A stretch of DNA of 12,917 nt, from NCBI GenBank assembly GCA_934085875.1, contig CAKOHQ010000033.1:1-12917 (forward strand), read 5' to 3'. The notes under the pieces are model-generated. The model saw only the letters and a program-made list of their open reading frames with translations, was not told where the DNA came from and made no database searches. Positions 6,643-12,501 of this stretch are shown in pieces. Positions within the stretch are counted from its first letter, which is position 1; each line of letters starts with the position of its first letter. The DNA is from an uncultured Bacilli bacterium. GTDB lineage: Bacteria > Bacillota_I > Bacilli_A > RF39 > UBA660. A program made the position numbers and the translations under genes.

Positions 6643-7594
6643 TATTATTTTCCTCTTTATCAGACATATTTGTATTATCAAATACTTCTATATTATCATT
6701 TTTAACATTATTACTATTTAATATATTGTCTATGTTATTTTTACTTGGAATATTATTAATCATATCTATATCATTATTACTTTCTAACATAACTTTGTTA
6801 GTATATTTAATACTTAATTCTATATTATCTGTTATAGCTAAAAAATAACATAACACTGATAAATAAACATTATCTTTATTCTTTAAATTTTTATTAATAT
6901 TTTTAATTATTCTAACTTCGTCATCTACTACATATAGTATATCAAAATTATCTAATTTAACTATTATATTAGTATTATACATATCAATAAATTTTTGAAA
7001 CATACTTACCACAACTTTAGGTTTATCTAAATTTTTATATACACCAGTAGCATTAGTTATAAAATTCGTATTCGCTATTACATATTTACATTTATTTAAA
7101 TATACGTTAGATCCAGTAGTATATTTTGTTCCAATATATATTAATTTACTATTAGGATAATTATTAATAGCAGCCATATTAGCATTATAGTCTCCATCGT
7201 CCATAATAACAATATTAGGTTCAAAATCATATTTATACTTAATTAAATTATTTTTTATTGAATTTTGAAATATATTTGTAAATGTATTATTTTTTCTATT
7301 ATATATTTTATAATTAACACAAGTACTTTCTTCATAACTAGTTTCAATATATTTGGTATTTATATTATAACTTTCTAATATTTTTCTTATTTTATTTCCT
7401 ACATCATCTTCACCAATAACACCAGTATAATTAACATTACAACCATATAAAGATAATAAAACAGATACTATTTCAGTAAAATTATTCATAGTTTTAATAG
7501 AATTATCTATTATAAATTTATCAGTTTCTTTAGGAAATTCTTCTAAAGAAACTATATAATCTAAAGTAGGTTTACCAATAACTAATATATTCAT
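6632..7594 (-). CDS. PfkB/ribokinase-fold protein with degenerate catalytic motifs
   Basis: A 320-aa protein whose first half follows the PfkB sugar-kinase pattern: NILVIGKPTLDYIV (2-15), VNYTGVIGEDDVGNKIRKIL (54-73) and NINTKYI (78-84). The features needed for kinase activity are missing. The substrate-binding GG-x-x-x-N stretch reads MNNFTEI (36-42), and the DTxGAGD catalytic loop is replaced by NKDNVYLSVLCYFLA (239-253), with no GAGD and no clear catalytic Asp. Residues 273-320 form an Asn/Asp-rich low-complexity tail. The ATG at 7594 is chosen over a GTG at 7603 because AGAGTG lies 6-7 nt before the ATG and the GTG is part of that site. It has its own strong promoter and heads the operon with smr and obg. 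It is probably a pseudokinase or a highly divergent kinase, with unknown ligand. Confidence 0.75.
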   Translation of the reverse strand: MNILVIGKPTLDYIVSLEEFPKETDKFIIDNSIKTMNNFTEIVSVLLSLYGCNVNYTGVIGEDDVGNKIRKILESYNINTKYIETSYEESTCVNYKIYNRKNNTFTNIFQNSIKNNLIKYKYDFEPNIVIMDDGDYNANMAAINNYPNSKLIYIGTKYTTGSNVYLNKCKYVIANTNFITNATGVYKNLDKPKVVVSMFQKFIDMYNTNIIVKLDNFDILYVVDDEVRIIKNINKNLKNKDNVYLSVLCYFLAITDNIELSIKYTNKVMLESNNDIDMINNIPSKNNIDNILNSNNVKNDNIEVFDNTNMSDKEENNNEL

Positions 7595-7617
7595 CAAAAT
7601 CACTCTATTCTATATCA

Positions 7618-7646
7618 ATTATAATTTATGAAATAATAAATTGCAA
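7618..7646 (-). promoter_or_regulatory. Promoter of the PfkB-like/smr/obg operon
   Basis: -35 TTGCAA (7646-7641), 17-bp spacer, -10 TATAAT (7623-7618) on the minus strand. It overlaps the end of the rplS terminator U-tract. The start is predicted near 7611, about 17 nt before the ATG. Confidence 0.8.
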
Positions 7647-7647
7647 G

Positions 7648-7672
7648 AAAAAAAGAAAGCATTAGTTTCTTT
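7648..7672 (-). terminator. Terminator of rplS
   Basis: AAAGAAA (7672-7666) pairs with TTTCTTT (7658-7652) around a 7-nt loop that includes the rplS stop codon, and more T follows. The stem is A/T-rich but its position is right. Confidence 0.6.
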
Positions 7673-8003
7673 CCTTAGTCTTATAATCTTTTTTCATTCC
7701 TCTTAAGAATGTTAATTTAGAACGTCTTACTTTACCTTTCTTTAATACAGTAATACTATCTATTAATGGGCTATTAACTGGAAAAACTCTTTCAATTGTA
7801 TGTGCACCACTTTTTTTAAATACTGTAAATGTTTTAGATACAGAACCACCAGTTATATTAAATACGATACCTTCGAAATTTTGAACTCTTTCTTTTTTAC
7901 CTTCTTTAATTTTAACACCAACTCTTACTGTATCTCCAACTCTAAATTCAGGAATATCAGTTCTTATTTGTTCTTTATTAATTTTTTCTATTAATGGATT
8001 CAC
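7662..8003 (-). CDS. rplS: 50S ribosomal protein L19
   Basis: L19 sits at the 30S-50S interface of the ribosome. The 113-aa protein has the normal length and the family landmarks: FRVGDTVRVGVKIKEG (20-35), ERVQNFEGIV (38-47), SKTFTVFKKS (56-65), ERVFPVNSPLID (71-82) and KGKVRRSKLTFLRG (89-102). The start codon is GTG at 8003-8001, supported by AAAGGAAG about 6 nt upstream and by alignment with other L19 N-termini. It is transcribed alone from the promoter at 8091-8120, through a short leader, and ends at a hairpin overlapping its stop codon. In many Bacillota rplS lies near rimM-trmD, but those genes are not in this window. Confidence 0.98.
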   Translation of the reverse strand: MNPLIEKINKEQIRTDIPEFRVGDTVRVGVKIKEGKKERVQNFEGIVFNITGGSVSKTFTVFKKSGAHTIERVFPVNSPLIDSITVLKKGKVRRSKLTFLRGMKKDYKTKERN

Positions 8004-8034
8004 AAATATCTTCCTTTCTATAACTATTATTTAT

Positions 8035-8085
8035 TCTAATCATAAATATAAAATTCAGCGGATTACGCTCCTCTTTCAAAAAGCA
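8035..8085 (-). promoter_or_regulatory. Candidate L19 autoregulatory leader
   Basis: The rplS 5' UTR contains GAGGAGCGTAATCCGCTGA (8073-8055), in which AGCG can pair with CGCT and GGA with TCC. It is the only GC-richer patch in the intergenic region. Bacillota rplS genes are known to carry a structured L19 leader bound by L19. Assignment to that family is from position and compact structure, not from a full match that I can verify. Confidence 0.4.
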
Positions 8086-8090
8086 ATAGT

Positions 8091-8120
8091 ATTGTATCAC
8101 ATATTATTACCGAAAATCAA
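8091..8120 (-). promoter_or_regulatory. Promoter of rplS
   Basis: -35 TTGATT (8120-8115), 18-bp spacer and -10 TACAAT (8096-8091) with an upstream TGA (extended -10) on the minus strand. It gives a leader of roughly 80 nt before the GTG start. Confidence 0.7.
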
Positions 8121-8148
8121 GTGTTTTTTAAAAATATTTCTTGAATTT

Positions 8149-9792
8149 TTATTGAATTATATATGGTTGAACTTTAGTTCCAATTCCATCGGTAATTCGA
8201 GTTTTGGATAAAAGAGTTATAGCAGGACGAAGACCAAGATAATTATTATCATTCACTGGTCTGCTGTAATCTATTTTACCATATTCATATATACTAAAGG
8301 TCAAATCACTAGTACCATCGAACCAACTAGGTGAAAGTGTTCTATACCTTGAATTTTGGGCACTCATCAAATAATAATTTAAATTCTTTGTGTCTAATTT
8401 TCCTCCTGCATAAACTATTTCATCTGCCGTTAATGTACCAACATACATATCCGTACCATCCGCAAACTTACTCATGTTTGTTCCATTACATTTTAAAGTA
8501 GCATCTTTTTTCCAATATAATCGAACATATGAGTCATAATATATTACTTCACCTGCAACATATCTATCTAATATTTCAGCACTTGTTAGTACAGTCGAGT
8601 AATCATTAGTTGGTAAATACCCCTTATCATCCAAACACCAATCACTTGCTTTTAAATATTCATTAATATCTTTTTGGTATGTCAAACTTATTTTATCTTT
8701 AAGTGATTTATTATCACCATTTGTTTCTTCTTGAAAATTTTTAAATGCTGTTGCCATAGAGCCAGCAGGATTAGCTTCAGAATTTAAATAATTCATTAAA
8801 TACCTAATATGTGTATTTGTTGTTCCATCAGAAGCACTTAAACTACCAACCGGATATATAGTATATCCAAAATTACCAGTCATTGTTACTCCACCGGTCA
8901 TAGTTGGTATATACCAATTACTATTACTACTAGCACAGGTGCTGTTTTTATCTTCCAATAAAAGTTTTATATTTCCATCTCCATTTATTCTAACTATTCT
9001 CCAACACATTCCAGCAAAGTCAACATAATTATCTATTACATTTCCTCTAAAATAATAACTAGTTCCATAGTCATCTTCTGTTTGACTAATTATATTTTCT
9101 GTCGGGCCGCTTATCTCTTCCGCAATTTTTGTTGGTGGTTCTGGTAATGTAATTGTTCCACTGCTTAAAGGTAATTTAATTGTGTTTTCTGTTTTACCAC
9201 TAAATGCTTCTACTGCTGTTGTATTAGTTTGAGAAGGTACAGTACCTGTATATAAATCAGAATTAATGTAATTATTTAATATATGATATTTTAATGTATT
9301 TGGTTCATTTTGATAAGGTATAGTTGTACCAGTAACAGGTGTATACAAATTAGTATTATCTATGTTGCTTGTTAAATCATTGTTTAAAGTAGTATAATTT
9401 TTATTTAATTCAAAAGTTATAGTATTTGATTCAGTAGAATCATTTTTTACATATAAGTAAACTATGTCTGATTGATTAGTTTCTAAAGAACCTAATACTT
9501 TATTTCCTTCATCACTAGTCATTTTAATAGTATAATTGGATCCATTTGCATTTAAAGCATAATTTATGCTTACAGAGCTTGTATTAGTTATAGTTTGTTT
9601 TATTAAATATTCTTCATTACCAGAAAGTGTAACACTAGAAACAGATAATTCACTAACTAAGTTAGGTACAACTGAATCAACAACATCTTTCTCTTCACTA
9701 GCAACAAACATACTATAACTCTTATTCAAGGCATAACAAGCAATTATCATAACAAAAGAAAATAGAAAATATATTTTTTTTACTCCATTCAT
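8149..9792 (-). CDS. Large surface protein with C-terminal DUF6273-like domain
   Basis: A 547-aa protein probably exposed on the cell surface. Residues 6-22 form one hydrophobic helix after a basic start, followed by NKSYSMFVASEEK (23-35), a TasA-like export leader. Residues about 40-135 are a Thr/Ser/Asn-rich, beta-strand-like region. From about 245 the protein follows a module common in gut Bacillota surface proteins: YYFRGNVIDNYVDFAGMCWRIVRINGDG (246-273, partly), SWFDG (489-493) and YLGLRPAITL (518-527), ending GTKVQPYIIQ. This matches my memory of DUF6273. The six cysteines (20, 263, 286, 386, 434 and that in the signal helix counted once) leave room for a disulphide. AAGGAG lies 9 nt before the ATG. 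No LPXTG sorting signal is present, so attachment would rely on an uncleaved N-terminal helix. The leader contains a G10 tract. The function is unknown; adhesion or envelope structure is a guess. Confidence 0.85.
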   Translation of the reverse strand: MNGVKKIYFLFSFVMIIACYALNKSYSMFVASEEKDVVDSVVPNLVSELSVSSVTLSGNEEYLIKQTITNTSSVSINYALNANGSNYTIKMTSDEGNKVLGSLETNQSDIVYLYVKNDSTESNTITFELNKNYTTLNNDLTSNIDNTNLYTPVTGTTIPYQNEPNTLKYHILNNYINSDLYTGTVPSQTNTTAVEAFSGKTENTIKLPLSSGTITLPEPPTKIAEEISGPTENIISQTEDDYGTSYYFRGNVIDNYVDFAGMCWRIVRINGDGNIKLLLEDKNSTCASSNSNWYIPTMTGGVTMTGNFGYTIYPVGSLSASDGTTNTHIRYLMNYLNSEANPAGSMATAFKNFQEETNGDNKSLKDKISLTYQKDINEYLKASDWCLDDKGYLPTNDYSTVLTSAEILDRYVAGEVIYYDSYVRLYWKKDATLKCNGTNMSKFADGTDMYVGTLTADEIVYAGGKLDTKNLNYYLMSAQNSRYRTLSPSWFDGTSDLTFSIYEYGKIDYSRPVNDNNYLGLRPAITLLSKTRITDGIGTKVQPYIIQ

Positions 9793-9816
9793 ATTTTTTT
9801 ACTCCTTGAATCCACA

Positions 9817-9897
9817 CAAAAAAGACTATATTTTAACTTCTTTATAACCCCCCCCCCGAGTAAAATTTCGAGGTCGGAGGAGAAGTTATACAGTCTT
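9817..9897 (-). terminator. Long attenuator-like hairpin with a G10 tract upstream of the surface gene
   Basis: On the minus strand AAGACT (9897-9892) pairs with AGTCTT (9827-9822), GTAT (9891-9888) with the facing ATAT segment, and AACTTC (9887-9882) with GAAGTT (9840-9835), leaving a 3-nt bulge. Six T follow (9823-9818). The apical part pairs CCTCGA (9873-9868) with TCGGGG (9859-9854) around an 8-nt loop, using part of a ten-G run (9857-9848). The pyrimidine stretch TCTCCTCC (9883-9876) can pair with the remaining G. It lies only about 25 nt before the start codon, after the uppP terminator, so it looks like a conditional terminator within the surface-gene leader. Confidence 0.65.
9848..9857. 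repeat. Homopolymer C10/G10 tract
   Basis: Ten consecutive C on the plus strand (G on the minus strand) in otherwise AT-rich DNA, inside the leader hairpin of the surface-protein gene. Runs of this kind change length by slipped-strand mispairing and are classic contingency loci upstream of, or within, surface genes. Confidence 0.9.
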
Positions 9898-9900
9898 AAA

Positions 9901-9957
9901 ATTCATCTTTTTTATGAATAGAAAATTTTTATTTGGTACTTCTACCCTAATAAAAAT
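9901..9957 (-). promoter_or_regulatory. Two further hairpins in the surface-gene leader
   Basis: Hairpin A: ATTTTTATT plus GGGTA (9957-9943), GAAG loop, then TACC and AATAAAAAT (9938-9925), with one A-A mismatch and one G bulge, followed by TTTTC. Hairpin B: ATTCAT (9919-9914) and ATGAAT (9906-9901) with an A-rich loop, followed by TTT. Promoter-like hexamers sit just upstream (TATAAT 9968-9963; alternatively TTGTAT 9983-9978 with TTATAT 9961-9956). Hairpin A may therefore be only partly transcribed. I recognise no riboswitch class. Confidence 0.4.
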
Positions 9958-9987
9958 ATAACATTATATTGTTATAAATACAATAGA

Positions 9988-10020
9988 AAAATTAAAAAAT
10001 ATGCGAATTGACATATTTTT
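9988..10020 (-). terminator. Terminator of uppP
   Basis: AAAAATATG (10020-10012) pairs perfectly with CATATTTTT (10003-9995) around an 8-nt loop, and a T-rich stretch follows. It starts 4 nt after the uppP stop codon. Confidence 0.75.
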
Positions 10021-10024
10021 AATC

Positions 10025-10831
10025 TTATATAAAATATAGTAATACAAATATTCCAACTATAAATAAGTATATTGAAAATTTATATAATTTACCTTTTTTT
10101 ACTATATTACTTAATACTTTGTAAAATAAATAAGTAAATATGAATGAAAATATCATTCCAACAAAGTAATATAATAATAAACTACTAGATAATCCTGTTT
10201 CAATTACATCTTTAACTCCTAATATCATTGTTGCAGCAGATACTGGAAAATATAACATAAATGTATATTTTAATGATGCTTCTCGATTTAGTTTGCATAA
10301 TAAACATCCAACTAATACCATTCCGCTTCTTGATAAACCTGGAAATAATGCTAAACCTTGTATTAATCCAATCATAATAGCATCTTTATAAGTTATATCA
10401 TAGTCATCTTTATTTCCTTTTATATTTTTTACTAATAATAAACATATTCCAGTTATGATAAACATAATTCCAACTATCCATGTTTTAGATAAAGTTGTTT
10501 CTATTTCATCTTTAAATAATATTCCTAATATACCAACAGGTATAGAACCAATTATTATTAACATACAATATTTAAATTCATTATAATATTGTTTATTCTT
10601 TTTAAATAAATATTTAAAGAAACCATCAATAAGTTTTATTACATCTTTCCAGAATATAATTAATATTGCAATAAATGATGCAAAATTAACGAATATTTCA
10701 AAATTTAAATCATTAAACATATTGGTATTAAATAATTGTTTTATAATAAAAATATGTCCACTACTACTAATTGGTAAGGGTTCTGTTATTCCTTGAATTA
10801 TTCCGAGTAATATATATTTTATTAATATCAT
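10025..10831 (-). CDS. uppP: Undecaprenyl-diphosphate phosphatase (BacA/UppP family)
   Basis: An integral membrane enzyme that removes one phosphate from undecaprenyl pyrophosphate, recycling the lipid carrier for peptidoglycan precursors and giving bacitracin resistance. The 268-aa length is typical. The two family signatures are present: QGITEPLPISSSGH (13-26, catalytic Glu17 and the Ser run) and FPGLSRSG (163-170, Arg168). The usual Thr after SRSG is replaced in SRSGMVLVG. Around eight hydrophobic helices span the protein. The ATG at 10831 has GAGG about 8 nt upstream. murF lies upstream on the same strand, so both genes serve wall synthesis, but a terminator-like stem and a separate leader RNA lie between them, suggesting independent transcription. 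Confidence 0.96.
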   Translation of the reverse strand: MILIKYILLGIIQGITEPLPISSSGHIFIIKQLFNTNMFNDLNFEIFVNFASFIAILIIFWKDVIKLIDGFFKYLFKKNKQYYNEFKYCMLIIIGSIPVGILGILFKDEIETTLSKTWIVGIMFIITGICLLLVKNIKGNKDDYDITYKDAIMIGLIQGLALFPGLSRSGMVLVGCLLCKLNREASLKYTFMLYFPVSAATMILGVKDVIETGLSSSLLLYYFVGMIFSFIFTYLFYKVLSNIVKKGKLYKFSIYLFIVGIFVLLYFI

Positions 10832-10874
10832 ATAATCATCCTCTTTACATTATATTAATTTATGCATATAAAAA

Positions 10875-10990
10875 GTACAGCAAGAAGTACCATTTTATAA
10901 GGCTCTTTGTAAAAGAAAAATAAGTTCTACAAAGTGTGAGTAAAGTTAAGTGTATATCTCTTTCTCCCTGCTGTACAAATATAGTATATC
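10875..10990 (-). ncRNA. Unrecognised structured RNA: leader of uppP or a small RNA
   Basis: A TATACT -10 box (10987-10982 region) is followed by GTACAGCA (10976-10969), which pairs perfectly with TGCTGTAC (10882-10875). TTTTT follows at once, so the closing helix works as a terminator. Inside, CTTTGTA (10934-10928) pairs with TACAAAG (10911-10905). The 5' part contains AGGGAGAAAGAG (10969-10958), a purine-rich unpaired stretch. The RNA would be about 105 nt and ends some 40 nt before the uppP start codon. I compared it mentally with T-box, SAM, TPP, purine, preQ1, glycine, c-di-GMP, fluoride, SRP and 6S patterns and found no convincing match. It is either an attenuator for uppP or an independent sRNA. 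Confidence 0.5.
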
Positions 10991-10999
10991 AGTAAATTT

Positions 11000-11021
11000 A
11001 AAAAAAGAAAATACTTTTTTT
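11000..11021 (-). terminator. Weak terminator of murF
   Basis: AAAAAAAG (11021-11014) pairs with CTTTTTTT (11007-11000) around a 6-nt loop, starting right after the murF stop codon. It is almost purely A-T, so its efficiency is uncertain. Confidence 0.45.
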
Positions 11022-11022
11022 A

Positions 11023-12381
11023 TTATTTTAGATGATTTTTAATATTATTTACAATTTCTGTAAAGTTCATACTATTAGATGCTTTAAAAAGTATTGTGTC
11101 TTTTGGTAAAATTATATCTTTTAATAATTCTTCTACTTCTTTATTATTATTACAATAATATTTTTTATTTGTTTTACTGTTATTATAAATATATTTACTC
11201 ATTTCACCAGAACAAATTAATATATCTATATTATCATTAATTAATTTTCCTATGTTAGAATGTATTTCTTCACTGTATTTACCTAATTCTAACATATCAC
11301 CTAATACTGCTATTTTTCTTTCTTTATATTTACTTAATAATTCGATAGCAGCTTTCATAGAATCATAATTAGCATTATAACAATCTGAAATTAATCTTAT
11401 ATCATTTGGTAAATCTATATTTTCTATTCTATTTTTTGATAATTCAAATTTTTTTATACCATCTTTTATCATTTCATTTGATATATTTAAAATCTTACCT
11501 ACTGCGAATGCACATAGACTATTATATATAAAATGATTACCTGGTACAGGAACAAAAATATTTTTTGTAACATTATTTATATCAAAAGTACTATTTTCTA
11601 TTTCATTTATTATATTTTTTGCTTGATATTTACTTTCATTTTCTATACCATATGTAATAATATTGTATTTTGCTTTGTTATCAATATACCATTTATGAAG
11701 CAAATCATTATCATTATTTATTATTATTTTTCCATTGTCTTCTAAGCCTTCTAATATTTCTAATTTAGCTTTTAAAATATTTTCTCTAGATCCTAAATTA
11801 CCTATGTGTGCTGTTCCTATATTAGTTATTACTGCAATAGTAGGTTTTAATATATTGGTTAACAAACTTATTTCATTAAAGTGATTCATACCCATTTCTA
11901 TACACATTGCATTATGATCTTTTAATTTAAGTAATGTAAGTGGTAAACCTATATGATTGTTATGATTTCCTTCTGTTTTTAAAACATTATACTTTTCACT
12001 CATTACACTTGCAATGATATCTTTTGTACTAGTCTTCCCTACACTTCCAGTTATTGCAACTACTGGTATGTCATATAAGCTTCTTTTATATCTTGCCATA
12101 TCTTGTAGTGCTTTGATGCTATTATTTACTTTTATAAAAATTTTATCTTTATATTTTTTAAAATCTATATCAATATTTTTATCAAATATAACACCTTTAC
12201 AACCTTTATTTAGAACATCAAATATAAAATCATTACCATCAAATTTTTCTCCTTTAATTGCAATAAAAAAATCATTATTATTAATATTTCTGGAATCTAT
12301 TGAAAATGATTCTACTAAATCATCTTCATTACCATTTAATAATAAACCTTTTGTTGATAATAATATTTCTGAAATTTTCAC
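11023..12381 (-). CDS. murF: UDP-N-acetylmuramoyl-tripeptide--D-alanyl-D-alanine ligase
   Basis: A cytoplasmic Mur ligase that adds D-Ala-D-Ala to the UDP-MurNAc-tripeptide, completing the soluble peptidoglycan precursor. Numbering from the chosen start (452 aa), the ATP-binding loop TGSVGKTST is at about 111-119, EGNHNNHIGLPL at 137-148, EMGMNH at 162-167, and TNIGTAHIGNLGSRENILKAK at 186-206 (the KAK lysine is the usual carbamylated residue). DCYNANYDSM lies near 334 and VLGDMLELG near 357. MurF is favoured over MurC/D/E by the NHNNxxGLP, SRENIxxAK and NANxDSM patterns. The GTG at 12381 is preferred because AGGAAG lies 8 nt before it. A GTG three codons earlier (12390) is only 0-2 nt from that site. 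No terminator or regulatory leader was seen upstream. Its neighbour uppP also serves wall synthesis. Confidence 0.96.
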   Translation of the reverse strand: MKISEILLSTKGLLLNGNEDDLVESFSIDSRNINNNDFFIAIKGEKFDGNDFIFDVLNKGCKGVIFDKNIDIDFKKYKDKIFIKVNNSIKALQDMARYKRSLYDIPVVAITGSVGKTSTKDIIASVMSEKYNVLKTEGNHNNHIGLPLTLLKLKDHNAMCIEMGMNHFNEISLLTNILKPTIAVITNIGTAHIGNLGSRENILKAKLEILEGLEDNGKIIINNDNDLLHKWYIDNKAKYNIITYGIENESKYQAKNIINEIENSTFDINNVTKNIFVPVPGNHFIYNSLCAFAVGKILNISNEMIKDGIKKFELSKNRIENIDLPNDIRLISDCYNANYDSMKAAIELLSKYKERKIAVLGDMLELGKYSEEIHSNIGKLINDNIDILICSGEMSKYIYNNSKTNKKYYCNNNKEVEELLKDIILPKDTILFKASNSMNFTEIVNNIKNHLK

Positions 12382-12449
12382 ATTAATCACTTCCTAATAT
12401 AATTATATTTTAAAATTTAAAATAAATAAATACTTTTTAAATAATAAAC

Positions 12450-12478
12450 TAGACTAAAAAAATAACATTTGGTAAAAT
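12450..12478 (+). promoter_or_regulatory. Promoter of the repeat-containing coiled-coil gene
   Basis: -35 TAGACT (12450-12455), 17-bp spacer, -10 TAAAAT (12473-12478), with a start near 12485 and a ribosome site AGGTGG at 12492-12497. The murF start region lies about 70 bp away on the opposite strand, so this is a divergent intergenic region. Confidence 0.6.
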
Positions 12479-12501
12479 AAACTTAGAAATTAGGTGGTTT
12501 T

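Noticed and set aside
9822..9897. Inverted repeat around the G10 tract as an invertible DNA switch
   Set aside because: The arms are imperfect and only about 80 bp apart, the interior holds no promoter, and no recombinase gene is nearby; an RNA hairpin explains it better.
10875..10900. ATGGTAC near the end of the uppP leader as a second T-box
   Set aside because: The flanking T-box bases, AGAGAG element and specifier stem are absent, and the 3' helix pairs with the transcript start instead of forming an antiterminator.
11533..11745. Open frames on the plus strand opposite murF, and similar ones opposite obg, rplS, the membrane protein and the EIIB-like gene
   Set aside because: They lie entirely antisense to well-supported genes, have low-complexity products, no ribosome sites and no family resemblance.
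12402..12407. TATAAT upstream of murF as its promoter
   Set aside because: The transcript would begin at the ribosome site itself and the -35 region is poor, so it was not listed as a feature.
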